Positions 19,577-30,887 are shown, counted from the first letter of the stretch. The stretch is DNA of 64,000 bases from Streptomyces rubellomurinus (GCF_000961885.1 NZ_JZKH01000010.1:62001-126000), one strand, 5' to 3'. Made by a program: numbers and translations. The notes: generated by a model from the sequence alone, not told the origin.

Positions 19577-21691
19577 GTGTCCTCGACCTGGAAACTCGCC
19601 TCGCTGCCGTGCGGGCGCCGGAGCAAGTGGGTGGTGCTCGCCCTGTGGTTGGTGCTGCTCGTCGCCCTCGGCCCGCTGGCCGGAAAGCTGACGGGCGCCG
19701 AGGACAACCAGGCGTCCAGCTGGCTGCCGGGCAGCGCCGAGTCCACCGTCGTCCTGAACGAGCAGCGGACCTTCCAGCCGGTGGACACCGCGCAGGCCGT
19801 CGTCGTCTACCAGCGGACCGGCGGCGTCACCCCCGCCGACCGGGCGGAGGCCGCGCGCGAGGCCGCCGGCTTCGCCGCCGTCCCGCACGTCGTCGGCCCG
19901 GTCGTCGGGCCGGTGGTCTCCGGCGACGGCCAGGCGATGCAGACCGTCGTGCCGATCGACATCAGCGGCAGCAACGGCTGGAACGCCCTCAAACCCGCCG
20001 TCGAGACCCTGCGCAGCACCGCCGCCGCGAACAGCCAGGGCATGACCACCCACGTCACCGGCCCCGGCGGGATCGGCGCTGACCAGGCCAAGGCCTTCGC
20101 GGGCATCGACAGCTCCCTGCTCGCCGCCACCGTCAGCGTGGTCGTCGTCCTGCTGCTGCTCACCTACCGCAGCCCGGTGCTGTGGCTGCTGCCGCTGCTC
20201 TCCGCGGCCGGCGCGCTGACCGTCTCCCAGGCGTTCATCTACCTGCTGGCCGAGCACGCCGGGCTGACCGTCAACGCGCAGAGCGCCGGCATCCTGATCG
20301 TCCTGGTGCTCGGCGCGGGGACGGACTACGCGCTGCTGCTCACCGCCCGCTACCGCGAGGAGCTGCGCCGCCACGAGGACCGGCACGAGGCGATGGCCTT
20401 CGCCCTGCACCGGGCCGGTCCCGCCGTCCTCGCCTCCTCGGCCACCGTGGTCGCCTCGATGCTCTGCCTGCTGATCGCCGAGATGAACTCCACCCGCGGC
20501 CTCGGCCCGGTGCTGGCGATCGGCGTGCTGGTCGCCCTCGCCGCCATGCTGACCCTGCTGCCCGCGCTGCTGGTGATCGTCGGCCGATGGGTGTTCTGGC
20601 CGGTCAGGCCCGGGTACGGCACGCCGGAGCCGACCCGCAGCGGCCGCTGGGCGCACGTCGGGGCGTGGATCGCCCGGCGGCCCCGCGCGGTGTGGGTCGG
20701 GACGGCGCTGGCGCTCGCGGTCTGCTGCGTGGGGCTGGTCTCGCTGAACGCCTCCGGGGTCAGCACGGCCGGGACGTTCACCGGCAAGCCCGACTCGGTG
20801 GTCGGCCAGCAGGTGCTGGAGCAGCACTTCCCCGGGGGGACGGGCGCCCCGCTCAGCATCGTGTCCACCGCGGCCGACGCGCCGGCCGTCCGGGCCGCCG
20901 CCCGGTCCACGCCCGGGGTGGCGGACGCCTCGCCGCCGATCGTCCGGGACGGGCGGGCGCTGTTCCGGGCCACCCTCACCGACCCGCCGGACAGCCGGGC
21001 CGCCAAGGACACCGTCGACCGGGTGCGCGCCGCCGTGCACGCCGTGCCGGGCGCGGACGCCAAGGTGGGCGGCAACACGGCCGTCGTGCTGGACGCCGGG
21101 CGGGCGGCCGCGAACGACAACCGGGCGATCATCCCGCTGGTGCTCGGCGTGGTGCTGCTGATCCTGGCCGTACTGCTGCGGGCCGTCACCGCGCCGCTGG
21201 TGCTGATCGCGACGGTGGTGCTGTCGTACGCGGCGGCGCTCGGGATCAGCGCGTTCTTCTTCGCGAACGTCTTCCACTTCCAGGGCCAGGACCAGGCGTT
21301 CCCGCTGTTCGTCTTCGTCTTCCTGGTCGCCCTGGGGATCGACTACAACATCTTCCTGATGACCCGGGTGCGGGAGGAGTCCGCCCAGCACGGCACCCGG
21401 CAGGGCGCGCTGACCGGGCTGTCGGCGACCGGCGGCGTGATCACCTCGGCCGGGCTGATCCTGGCCAGCACCTTCGCCGTGCTGGGGACGCTGCCGCTGG
21501 TCGCCTTCGCCGAGATCGGCTTCGCGGTGGCGCTGGGCGTCCTGATGGACACCCTGGTGGTGCGCTCGGTGCTGGTCACCGCGCTGACCATGGACCTGGA
21601 CCGGCACATGTGGTGGCCGGGGCGGCTCTCCCGGCGGTCCGCCGACGCCCAGGCGCCGGAACCGGCCGGTCGGCGGCCCGGACAGCCGTGA
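19577..21691 (+). CDS. MMPL-family RND transporter
   Basis: A 704-residue membrane exporter with the MMPL layout: N-terminal span, an extracytoplasmic domain to about residue 175, six spans including the VLGAGTDYALLLTARYREEL motif near residue 245, a second extracytoplasmic domain (about 390-510) and six further spans with VALGIDYNIFLMTRVREES near residue 590. The paired GxDYxxxLxxRxREE motifs carry the Asp residues used for proton coupling. Substrates of the family are often lipids or metabolites; none can be assigned. It starts at GTG 19577, 79 bases after nfo. Confidence 0.93.
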   Translation: MSSTWKLASLPCGRRSKWVVLALWLVLLVALGPLAGKLTGAEDNQASSWLPGSAESTVVLNEQRTFQPVDTAQAVVVYQRTGGVTPADRAEAAREAAGFAAVPHVVGPVVGPVVSGDGQAMQTVVPIDISGSNGWNALKPAVETLRSTAAANSQGMTTHVTGPGGIGADQAKAFAGIDSSLLAATVSVVVVLLLLTYRSPVLWLLPLLSAAGALTVSQAFIYLLAEHAGLTVNAQSAGILIVLVLGAGTDYALLLTARYREELRRHEDRHEAMAFALHRAGPAVLASSATVVASMLCLLIAEMNSTRGLGPVLAIGVLVALAAMLTLLPALLVIVGRWVFWPVRPGYGTPEPTRSGRWAHVGAWIARRPRAVWVGTALALAVCCVGLVSLNASGVSTAGTFTGKPDSVVGQQVLEQHFPGGTGAPLSIVSTAADAPAVRAAARSTPGVADASPPIVRDGRALFRATLTDPPDSRAAKDTVDRVRAAVHAVPGADAKVGGNTAVVLDAGRAAANDNRAIIPLVLGVVLLILAVLLRAVTAPLVLIATVVLSYAAALGISAFFFANVFHFQGQDQAFPLFVFVFLVALGIDYNIFLMTRVREESAQHGTRQGALTGLSATGGVITSAGLILASTFAVLGTLPLVAFAEIGFAVALGVLMDTLVVRSVLVTALTMDLDRHMWWPGRLSRRSADAQAPEPAGRRPGQP

Positions 21692-21719
21692 GCCCGGGGC
21701 CGCCGAGGCGGTCCCGGGC
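21692..21719. terminator. Terminator after the MMPL gene
   Basis: A 12-bp stem with one G-T pair around a CGAG loop, directly after the stop codon and facing the convergent small secreted peptide gene. Confidence 0.7.
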
Positions 21720-21756
21720 CCAGGGCCGGATCAGCTGGATCGGCCGGATCGGCCGA

Positions 21757-21981
21757 TCAGCAGTCGCCGGCGCAGAAGTCGTCGGTGTACGAGTCGGCGT
21801 TGAGCCAGTTGGCGTGCGGGCCGAACAGGCCGACGCCGGCGGAGCCCGTGCTCATGCTCATGGCGGACTGCGCGTCCGACACGTGCCAGGCCGCCATCGC
21901 CGGAGCCGGCGCCGCGAGGGCGGCGGCACCCGTCACGACGGTGATCACGGCGAGCTTGCGGATCTTCCCACGAAGCGACAT
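21757..21981 (-). CDS. Small secreted peptide of unknown function
   Basis: A 74-residue protein. A basic start (MSLRGKIRKL), hydrophobic core and AMAAW cleavage region near residue 30 form a signal peptide. The mature part is about 44 residues, Ser/Met/Gly/Asp rich, and ends in FCAGDC with both cysteines within the last six residues. There is a good AAGGAC binding site before ATG 21981, so expression is likely. I do not recognise a family. No modifying enzyme is adjacent, so calling it a RiPP precursor would be speculation. Confidence 0.72.
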   Translation of the reverse strand: MSLRGKIRKLAVITVVTGAAALAAPAPAMAAWHVSDAQSAMSMSTGSAGVGLFGPHANWLNADSYTDDFCAGDC

Positions 21982-22393
21982 CCGATGTCCTTTTTTGTTC
22001 GTCTCTGGTCCTCAACCCGCGCCCCCGAACGGTCAGTTCGACCGCAAGACAGAACGGGCGGCGCCCCACCTCGGAGCGCCGCGCCAAGGTTGGCACACGA
22101 ACGCGGACCGGCGGGCGCTCGCCGCAACCGCGCTGGGACATCCGGGTGACACATCTCCCCCGCGCGGACGAACACGGCCGCACGCCCGCATATCGGGTCG
22201 AACGGCCTCGCGAAGGGCGCCGGACGAGCGCCGGACGAGCGCCGGTGCGGCCCGGGTGCGACCGGAAATCTTGCGGTGATCGGCTCGCCCGGGCGAACAA
22301 ATCCCATCGATTTGGTGCACAGTTCGCCCTGGTCCGAGCATGAACGGTCGCTCCACCGAGCGCGAGCAGGACCACGAAAGGCGCACCACCCTC
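21982..22393. other. Intergenic region between divergent genes
   Basis: No gene seen. It should hold promoters for the small secreted peptide and the second APC transporter. An 11-bp unit, GCGCCGGACGA, is repeated in tandem 2.6 times at 22217-22245. Confidence 0.5.
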
Positions 22394-23821
22394 ATGCAGA
22401 CCAGCCCGGCCGCACCCCGGCAGGCGACCCGACCGAGCGGACCGGACACCCCGGACCAGGTCACCCCCGGACCCGAGAAGGCCGGCTCGACGAGCGGCTC
22501 GAAGAGCGGCTCGAAGAGCGGCCGCTTCGGGCTGCCGACCGCCACCGCCCTGGTCATGGGCAACATCATCGGCGGCGGCATCTTCATGATCCCGGCGGCC
22601 GTGGCACCGTTCGGCACGCTCAGCCTGGTCTCCTTCGTCGTGCTCACCGTGGGCGCGATCGCCCTGGCGCTGGTCTTCGGGCAGCTGGCGCGCCGCAACC
22701 CGCGCACCGGCGGGCCGTACGTCTACGCCCGCGAGGCCTTCGGGGACTTCGCCGGCTTCCTGTCCGCCTGGTCGTACTGGATCACCACCTGGGTGAGCAA
22801 CGCCGCGCTCGCGGTCGCCGCGGTCGGCTACCTCGACGTGCTGGTGCCGGTCGCGCACAACACGGCCGTCAGCATCGCCGTCGCGCTCGCCTTCCAGTGG
22901 CTGCCCGCGCTCGCCAACCTGGCCGGCACCCGGTACGTCGGAGTCGTCCAACTCGTCTCCACCGTCCTGAAGTTCGTCCCGCTGGCGATCGTCTCGGTGG
23001 GCGGCCTGTTCTTCTTCGACCCGAAGAACCTCGGCCCGTTCAACGCGAGCGGCCAGGGCGCGCTCGGCGGCATGAGCGCCGCGGCGGCGATCCTGCTGTT
23101 CAGCTACCTGGGCGTCGAGTCGGCCGCGATGAGCGCCGGCCAGGTCCGCGACCCGGAGCGCAACGTCGGCCGGGCCAGCGTGCTCGGCACCACCGGCGCG
23201 GCCGTGGTCTACTTGCTGGGCACGCTCGCGGTGTTCGGCACCGTCGCGCACGACACGCTGGTGCACTCCAGTGCGCCGTTCTCGGACGCCGTGAACGCCA
23301 TGTTCGGCGGCACCTGGGGCGGCACCGCGATCGCCGTCGCCGCGCTGGTCTCGATGACCGGCGCGCTCAACGGCTGGACCCTGCTGGCCGCGCAGGCCCC
23401 GTACGCGGCGGCGAAGGACGGGCTGTTCCCGGCCGCCTTCGGCAAGGAGAAGCGCGGGGTGCCGACCTTCGGCGTGATCGTCAGCGTCGCGCTCGCCTCG
23501 GTGCTGACGGTGGCCAACTTCGCCAGCGGCGCCAAGGGCGCGTTCGACATGCTGGTGCTGGTCACCACCTTCACCGCGACCGTCCCGTACCTGCTCTCCA
23601 CCGCCGCCCAGCTGTACTGGCTGGTGCGCGGCGCGAGCGAGAAGGTCGACGGCGGGCGGCTGGTCCGCGACGCCGTGCTGGGCGTGGGCGCGTTCGGCTT
23701 CTCGCTCTGGCTGCTCGCCGGGGCCGGCTACGCCGCCGTCTACCAGGGCGTGCTGTTCCTGTTCGCCGGCATCCTGGTCTACGTGTGGATGGCCGGGCGC
23801 CGCCGAGGCGCCGAGGACTGA
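22394..23821 (+). CDS. APC-family amino acid/polyamine antiporter-like transporter
   Basis: A 475-residue transporter. After a polar leader containing GSKSGSKSG (encoded by a short DNA repeat), the first membrane segment has NIIGGGIFMIPAAVAPFG, the glycine motif of AdiC/CadB/PotE-type antiporters. About twelve segments follow; the sixth region has LFSYLGVESAAMSAGQVRDP, typical of this group. A likely role is exchange of an amino acid against its amine, but no decarboxylase lies nearby, so substrate is open. ATG 22394 has a GAAAGG site about 12 bases upstream; an earlier in-frame ATG at 22340 is possible. Confidence 0.88.
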   Translation: MQTSPAAPRQATRPSGPDTPDQVTPGPEKAGSTSGSKSGSKSGRFGLPTATALVMGNIIGGGIFMIPAAVAPFGTLSLVSFVVLTVGAIALALVFGQLARRNPRTGGPYVYAREAFGDFAGFLSAWSYWITTWVSNAALAVAAVGYLDVLVPVAHNTAVSIAVALAFQWLPALANLAGTRYVGVVQLVSTVLKFVPLAIVSVGGLFFFDPKNLGPFNASGQGALGGMSAAAAILLFSYLGVESAAMSAGQVRDPERNVGRASVLGTTGAAVVYLLGTLAVFGTVAHDTLVHSSAPFSDAVNAMFGGTWGGTAIAVAALVSMTGALNGWTLLAAQAPYAAAKDGLFPAAFGKEKRGVPTFGVIVSVALASVLTVANFASGAKGAFDMLVLVTTFTATVPYLLSTAAQLYWLVRGASEKVDGGRLVRDAVLGVGAFGFSLWLLAGAGYAAVYQGVLFLFAGILVYVWMAGRRRGAED

Positions 23822-23838
23822 CCGCACCGGCCCCGCAC

Positions 23839-23882
23839 ACAAGCCGTCCGCACCGGGGATCGCCCCGGCGCGGACGGCTTGT
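23839..23882 (+). terminator. Terminator after the APC transporter
   Basis: A 13-bp outer stem (23839-23851 with 23870-23882) with further pairing of CCGGGG to CCCCGG inside, 17 bases after the stop codon. Confidence 0.82.
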
Positions 23883-23916
23883 TCGTGGCCGGATAGGCTC
23901 CCGGCCGGGAGGGATC

Positions 23917-24123
23917 ATGACGGGTCGGAGCTGGTACGAGGACCGGGACGGCGACGCGGACGCCGAGCGGGTGGCCGAACGGGCGGCGCGCGCCGAGCGC
24001 TTCGGGTGGATCGCGATCGCCGGGGTCAGCGGGCTCCTCGTGGTCGCCGTGCTCGCCGCGGTGGTGCTGGCCGTGGTCGCGGTCGTCGCCGGCTACCTCC
24101 TCCTCACCGCCTCGCGGCCGTAG
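23917..24123 (+). CDS. Small single-span membrane protein
   Basis: A 68-residue protein starting at ATG 23917 with a GGGAGGG site six bases upstream. Residues 1-28 are highly charged (Asp/Glu/Arg) and probably helical; residues 30-65 are hydrophobic, enough for one long or two short membrane spans rich in Val, Ala and Leu. No family recognised. It ends 20 bases before the convergent hydroxymandelate synthase gene. Confidence 0.68.
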   Translation: MTGRSWYEDRDGDADAERVAERAARAERFGWIAIAGVSGLLVVAVLAAVVLAVVAVVAGYLLLTASRP

Positions 24124-24143
24124 GGGCCGTAGGGGCCGTCCCG

Positions 24144-26001
<1,858 letters not shown>

Positions 26002-29000
26002 GTGGTTCCGATGGAAAATGAAAGTCACACACGGAATTCCACCGGGGGGCGTCACGGCATCGAAACGGTGCACGGGCTGGTCCGCCGGTGCGCGGAGGAA
26101 CGGCCGTCCGCGGTGGCGATCGTGTCCGGCGACCGGCGGGTGACCTACCGCGAACTGCAGGCACTCGCCGACGACTACGCCGCCGAGCTCGCGCGCCACG
26201 GCGTCGGGCGGGGCGATCTGGTGCCGGTGCTCATGGCCCGCGGCCCGGAGCTCGTCGCGGCCCTGCTGGCGGTGCTCGAACGCGGCGCCGCCTACTCCGC
26301 CCTCGACCTCCGGTGGCCGCGGGAGCGGCTCACCTCACTGATCGCGGCCCTGGACGCGAAGCTGCTGGTGACCTCGGAGGCCGGCGCGTGGCCCGTCCCG
26401 GTGGTGGCGCCGCCCCGGGTGGCGGACCTGACGGACACCCACGTCACCGCGGGCCGCGCACCGCAGCGGATCGAGGTGCGCGGCGGCGAGCCGTTCGCCG
26501 TGTTCTTCACCTCGGGATCGAGCGGCACGCCCAAGGCGACCGTCGTCCCCCACCGCGGCATGGTCAGCCTCTTCGAGGAGTGCGACTTCGCCGACTACGG
26601 CCCCGGCAACGTGGTGCCGCAGCTCGCGCCGGCGACCTGGGACGGGTTCTGCCTCGACGGCTGGGGCGTCCTGATGAACGGCGGCACGTCGGTGTTCGTC
26701 GACGACGCGGTGCTGGTGCCGGCCACGCTCCGCCGACTGGTGGCCGAGCACGGCGTCAACGGCGCCTCCCTGACGGCCACGCTGTTCAACATGATCGTCG
26801 ACGAGGACCTCGACGCGTTCGAGGGGCTGCGCTGGCTGATCACCGGCGGCGAGCGCGCCTCCGCCGGCCACATGGGGCGCTTCGTGGCGCGCTTCCCGGC
26901 CGTCGCCCTGCACAACATGTACGGCCCCGTGGAGACCACCGCGGTGGTGACCGCGCGCCGGGTCACGGCCGAGGACTGCGTCGACCCCGCCGGCGTCCCG
27001 CTGGGCCGGGTGCTCGACGGGACGACGATCCTCGTCCTGGACGGGGACCGGCCCTGCGCCCCGGGCGAGACGGGTGAACTGTGCATCGCCGGGGCCGGGC
27101 TCGCGACGGGCTACCTCGGCGACCCGGAGCTCACGGCGAGGAAGTTCCCCGAGGTCACCGTCGACGGGCGGACCCACCGGGTGTACCGGACCGGCGACCT
27201 CGGGCACTACTCGGCCGAGCACGTGCTGTACTTCGACGGCCGCCTCGACCGGCAGGTCAAGATCCGCGGCCACCGGATCGAGCCGGCCGAGATCGAGCGG
27301 GCCGCCACCCGCGTCGCCGGGATCACGGCCGCCGCGGTGGTGGTGCTCGACGGCCCGGAGGGGCGCGGCCGGAGCCTGTGCCTGTGCTACGCCGGGCGCG
27401 GCGAGAACGTGCCCGACGAACCGGCCGTGCGCGCCGAACTGGCCACCCGGCTGCCCGGCTACCTGGTGCCCGACCGGATCCGCCGGCTCGCGGCGATGCC
27501 CCTGCTGGCCAGCGGCAAGGTCGACCAGCGGACGGTCGAGCGGCTCGCCGCCGAGGACGAGCACGACGAGTACCCGGACAACGCGCCGGGGGCGCAGCAC
27601 GCGCTGGACCCCGTCGAGACGCGCCTGGCGGCCGTGTTCGGCCAGATCCTCGGCCGTGCCGGTGTCCCGCCGGAGCGCTCGATCTTCGAGCTGGGCGCCA
27701 ACTCGCTCGACGCGGCCCGGCTCTGCGCGAAGGTGGCCGCGGAGTTCGGGGTGGCGGTACCGGCCTCGCAGGTGTTCGTGACCTCGACCGTGCGCGACCT
27801 CGCCGTCGCGCTGAAGCCGCTGCTGGACGCCCGGGAGGCGGGTACGGGCGGTGCCGCGGCGCACGGCACCGCGGCGGAGCAGGCCGGCGGCCCGGTCGCG
27901 CTGCCCGTGCACTACGCGCTGGCCCTGTGGGAGGGCAGGTCCGAGGCCTCCGACCTCGCGTACCTCTGCTCGATGGCGTGGTGGCTCGACGGCACCCCGG
28001 ACCTCGGGGCGCTGTCCCGGGCGATCCTCGACGTCCACGGCCGCCACCAGGCGCTGCACTCGCGGTACCTGATGGACCCCGGCCCCACCGCGGTGCCCTC
28101 CCCCGACCTGCCCGGACCGGAGCTGCGGCAGCTGCCGGACGAGCGCACCGAGGACGAGGCGGTGGCCGCCCTGCACGCCGCGCTCTACCGGCCGCTGTCG
28201 CTCGCCGAGGGGAGGATCTGGCGCTGCGCGGTGGTGCGGAGCACCGACAGCGGACGCCTGCTGTTCGGTCTCATCGTCCACCACGTGGCGTTCGACGGCG
28301 CGTCCCAGGAGCCGATGGCCGCCGACCTGGCCACCGCCTACCGGGCCCGACTGCTCGGCCGCGCCCCGGAGTTCGCGCAGCCCGCCCAGACCCTGGCCGA
28401 GATCGCCGACATCTACCGGCGGCGGCGCGCGGCCGCCGACGTGGACGGCCAGATCGGCTACTGGACGCGGGAGCTCGACGGCCTCCCGCAGCTCGCCCTG
28501 CCCGGCCGGCTGCCCTCCTCGGCCACCGACGGCCCCCGGGTGTCGGTGTCCCGGCAGGTCTCCGCCCGGGAGATGGAGCCCTGGGACGCCGCCGTCCGCC
28601 GGCAGGGGTCGACCAGGCTGGCGGCGCTGGCCGTCGCGTACTCCTCGATCCTGCGCGGGCTGTCCGGCCAGGACGAACTCGCCCTGCTGGTGCCGTTCTC
28701 CAGCTGGGCCGGCGACCCCGGCCGGTCGATGTCCACCCGGATGGACATGTTCTGCCTGCGGCTGCGCCCCGCGACCGCCGAGAGCGACGTGTGGGACGGC
28801 GCCGGGCGGGCGGTCGGCGCCGCGCTCGCCGCCCAGGACGTGTCCTTCGCCGAGGCGGCCATGCCGGTGCTCGCCGGGATGGGCCAGGAAGCGCTCGGCC
28901 GGCTGCCGGTGCTCCTGGTGGAGAACCTGAGCGATCCGGAGCTGCCGCTGCCGTCCTGCCGCTCCGAGTTCGTCCGCATGGACGCCCCGACCACGATGAG

Positions 29001-29151
29001 CGAGCTGGAGACCGAGGTCTGGTACGCCGCAGACGGCGGAGTGCGGCTCAACGTGTGGGTGTGGACGGACCGTTACCCCGTGGAGTTCGCCGAGCACCTG
29101 GCCGACGCGTTCCAGCACGTCCTGCGCGCGGGGCCGGCGGCCCTGGCCTGA
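26002..29151 (+). CDS. Single-module NRPS: adenylation, carrier, condensation
   Basis: A 1049-residue synthetase. Residues 20-510 are an adenylation domain: FFTSGSSGTPKATVVPH (169-183), YGPVETT (307-313), YRTGDLGHY (395-403) and ASGKVD with the catalytic Lys506. Residues 535-610 are a peptidyl carrier with Ser568 in FELGANSLDAA. Residues 632-1045 are a condensation domain with HHVAFDG (760-766). The order A-PCP-C, with the condensation domain last and no thioesterase, suggests a loading module that hands its acyl group to another acceptor. I start at GTG 26002, five bases after GGGGGGA; ATG 26011 is possible. My reading of pocket residues is Asp214, Gly215, Leu218, Ser257, Ile280, Gly282, Met306, Ala314, Val315, Lys506, matching no code I know. 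The esterase gene follows 75 bases downstream. Confidence 0.9.
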   Translation: MVPMENESHTRNSTGGRHGIETVHGLVRRCAEERPSAVAIVSGDRRVTYRELQALADDYAAELARHGVGRGDLVPVLMARGPELVAALLAVLERGAAYSALDLRWPRERLTSLIAALDAKLLVTSEAGAWPVPVVAPPRVADLTDTHVTAGRAPQRIEVRGGEPFAVFFTSGSSGTPKATVVPHRGMVSLFEECDFADYGPGNVVPQLAPATWDGFCLDGWGVLMNGGTSVFVDDAVLVPATLRRLVAEHGVNGASLTATLFNMIVDEDLDAFEGLRWLITGGERASAGHMGRFVARFPAVALHNMYGPVETTAVVTARRVTAEDCVDPAGVPLGRVLDGTTILVLDGDRPCAPGETGELCIAGAGLATGYLGDPELTARKFPEVTVDGRTHRVYRTGDLGHYSAEHVLYFDGRLDRQVKIRGHRIEPAEIERAATRVAGITAAAVVVLDGPEGRGRSLCLCYAGRGENVPDEPAVRAELATRLPGYLVPDRIRRLAAMPLLASGKVDQRTVERLAAEDEHDEYPDNAPGAQHALDPVETRLAAVFGQILGRAGVPPERSIFELGANSLDAARLCAKVAAEFGVAVPASQVFVTSTVRDLAVALKPLLDAREAGTGGAAAHGTAAEQAGGPVALPVHYALALWEGRSEASDLAYLCSMAWWLDGTPDLGALSRAILDVHGRHQALHSRYLMDPGPTAVPSPDLPGPELRQLPDERTEDEAVAALHAALYRPLSLAEGRIWRCAVVRSTDSGRLLFGLIVHHVAFDGASQEPMAADLATAYRARLLGRAPEFAQPAQTLAEIADIYRRRRAAADVDGQIGYWTRELDGLPQLALPGRLPSSATDGPRVSVSRQVSAREMEPWDAAVRRQGSTRLAALAVAYSSILRGLSGQDELALLVPFSSWAGDPGRSMSTRMDMFCLRLRPATAESDVWDGAGRAVGAALAAQDVSFAEAAMPVLAGMGQEALGRLPVLLVENLSDPELPLPSCRSEFVRMDAPTTMSELETEVWYAADGGVRLNVWVWTDRYPVEFAEHLADAFQHVLRAGPAALA

Positions 29152-29226
29152 GCCGACCCGCCGCGACCTGACGGAGCGTCACCAACTAGCGTGGGTCCCT
29201 CGGCATCCCGGAGGAAGAGAGGCACG

Positions 29227-30714
29227 ATGTTCACGACTGACGTCGAGACCATGGACGGCGTCGTCCGCGGACGACGGGCCCCGCGCGCGGTGCAGTGGCG
29301 GTCGATCCCCTACGCGGCCGCACCGGTCGGGGAGTTGCGCTTCCGGGCGCCGCAACCGGTGCGGCCGTGGACGGGCGTGCGCGACGCCACCAGGTTCGGC
29401 GACGCGGCCGTCCAGCGCCGCAACCCGATGGTGGGCCTGCGCCCGACCGGCGAGGACTGCCTGACCCTGAACGTGACCGCGCCACCGGACGCCTCGACAC
29501 GGCCACGGCCCGTCATGGTCTTCCTGCATGGCGGCAGTTACCTCTTCGACACCGCGGCCCGATACCCCGGCGACTCGCTCGCGGCGCGCGGCGACGTGGT
29601 GGTGGTGACGGTCAACTACCGCCTAGGGGCGCTCGGTTACGTCGACTTCAGCGAACTCTCCAGCGCCGACCGGCCGTTCGAGTCGAACCTCGGCCTGCGG
29701 GACCAGCTGGCGGCGCTGAAGTGGGTGCGCCGCAACATCGCCGCGTTCGGCGGCGACCCGGACAACGTCACCCTCTTCGGCGAGTCGTCCGGCGCGGACG
29801 CGGCGCTGACGCTGATGGCCACCCCGGCCGCGGACGGGCTGTTCCACCGCGCGATCGCGCAGAGCCCGGCCGCGGACTGGGCGGCCGTGGAGCCCGCGGA
29901 GGCCAGGCGGTTCGCCCGCCGGCTCCTCGGCCACCTCGGCGTCACCCCGGCCGCCGCGGCGCGGGCCCTGCCCGAGGCGGCCGCCAAGGACCTCTGCCGG
30001 GCCACCGAGCGGGCCGTGCGGGACACCGTGCGGGCCAATCCCGGCAGTTACCCGATCGCACCGGTGATCGACGGGGACCTGCTGCCGCAGGCCCCGCTGG
30101 ACGCCCTCGCCAAGGGCGGCGCGCGGGCACTGCCGCTGATCATCGGCACCAACCGCGACGAGAACACCCTCGCCCAGTTCGACGCGACCGTGCCGACCAC
30201 CGCGCCCGCGCTGCGCGCCGCGCTGGAACGCTGCGGCGCCGACCCCGACCGGGTCGCCGCCGCCTATCCGGGGTACCCGAAGCGGGCGGCCGCGATCCGG
30301 GTCAGCACGGACTTCGTGCTGTGGCGGCCCGCGCAGGCCGTCCTCGAAGGCCACAGCCGCCGCGCCGCCACGTACTGCTACCGCTTCGACTTCGCGCCCC
30401 GCGCGCTGCGCCTCGCCGGGCTGGGGGCCATCCACGGCATCGAACTGCTGCCGGTGTTCGGCGGCGTTGACAGCGCGCCGGTGCGGCTGCTGACGCTGGC
30501 CGGCGGACGGCAGGGCTTCCGCGCCGTGCAGGACGAGGTCCAGGACCACTGGCTGGCCTTCGCCCGCACCGGCCGGCCGCTGGACTCCTGGCCGGCCTAC
30601 ACGCCGGAGCAGCGGAACACCCGCGTCATCGACCACCCGTCCCGGATCGAGGTGGACCCGCAGCGCGACCGCCGGCTCCTCTGGGAGGGCGTCCGCGTCC
30701 CCGCCGCGGACTGA
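29227..30714 (+). CDS. Type B carboxylesterase (alpha/beta hydrolase)
   Basis: A 495-residue esterase of the para-nitrobenzyl esterase/acetylcholinesterase class. Features are the N-terminal GVVRGRRA, the YAAAPVGELRFRAPQP signature, EDCLTLNV near residue 76, the oxyanion stretch VFLHGGSY (98-105) and the nucleophile Ser187 in TLFGESSGADAAL. The acid is likely Glu in GTNRDENTLAQF and the base His in AIHGIELLPVFG. There is no signal peptide, so it is cytoplasmic. GGAAGAGAGG precedes ATG 29227. It follows the NRPS gene on the same strand with a 75-base gap, so it may hydrolyse or transfer the NRPS product, or be unrelated detoxification. Confidence 0.92.
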   Translation: MFTTDVETMDGVVRGRRAPRAVQWRSIPYAAAPVGELRFRAPQPVRPWTGVRDATRFGDAAVQRRNPMVGLRPTGEDCLTLNVTAPPDASTRPRPVMVFLHGGSYLFDTAARYPGDSLAARGDVVVVTVNYRLGALGYVDFSELSSADRPFESNLGLRDQLAALKWVRRNIAAFGGDPDNVTLFGESSGADAALTLMATPAADGLFHRAIAQSPAADWAAVEPAEARRFARRLLGHLGVTPAAAARALPEAAAKDLCRATERAVRDTVRANPGSYPIAPVIDGDLLPQAPLDALAKGGARALPLIIGTNRDENTLAQFDATVPTTAPALRAALERCGADPDRVAAAYPGYPKRAAAIRVSTDFVLWRPAQAVLEGHSRRAATYCYRFDFAPRALRLAGLGAIHGIELLPVFGGVDSAPVRLLTLAGGRQGFRAVQDEVQDHWLAFARTGRPLDSWPAYTPEQRNTRVIDHPSRIEVDPQRDRRLLWEGVRVPAAD

Positions 30715-30733
30715 GCCGGCCCTCGGCGGCGGG

Positions 30734-30786
30734 CCGTTCGGCGGCGGGCCGGTCAGTCGCGTCCCGTTCGGCGGCGGGCCGGTCAG
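30734..30786. repeat. Two 23-bp direct repeats
   Basis: A 23-base sequence beginning CCGTTCGGCGGCGGGCC is present exactly twice (30734-30756 and 30764-30786), with an 11-base partial copy just before (30725-30735). It lies in the gap between the esterase gene and the LysR gene. No function is assigned. Confidence 0.65.
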
Positions 30787-30887
30787 GGGCGGGTGGCGAC
30801 GGCGGCGCGGCCGGGAGGCCCTGCGGTGGGACCGGGCCCCGGCCTGCGACCATGGAGCCGTCCGCAAGATCGTTTGCAGGGGGATCC

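Noticed and set aside
21757..21981. Lanthipeptide or other RiPP precursor
   Set aside because: It has a normal Sec signal peptide and no modification enzyme gene adjacent, so the call is not supported.
30725..30786. CRISPR array
   Set aside because: Only two full repeats, seven-base gaps rather than spacers, no cas genes.
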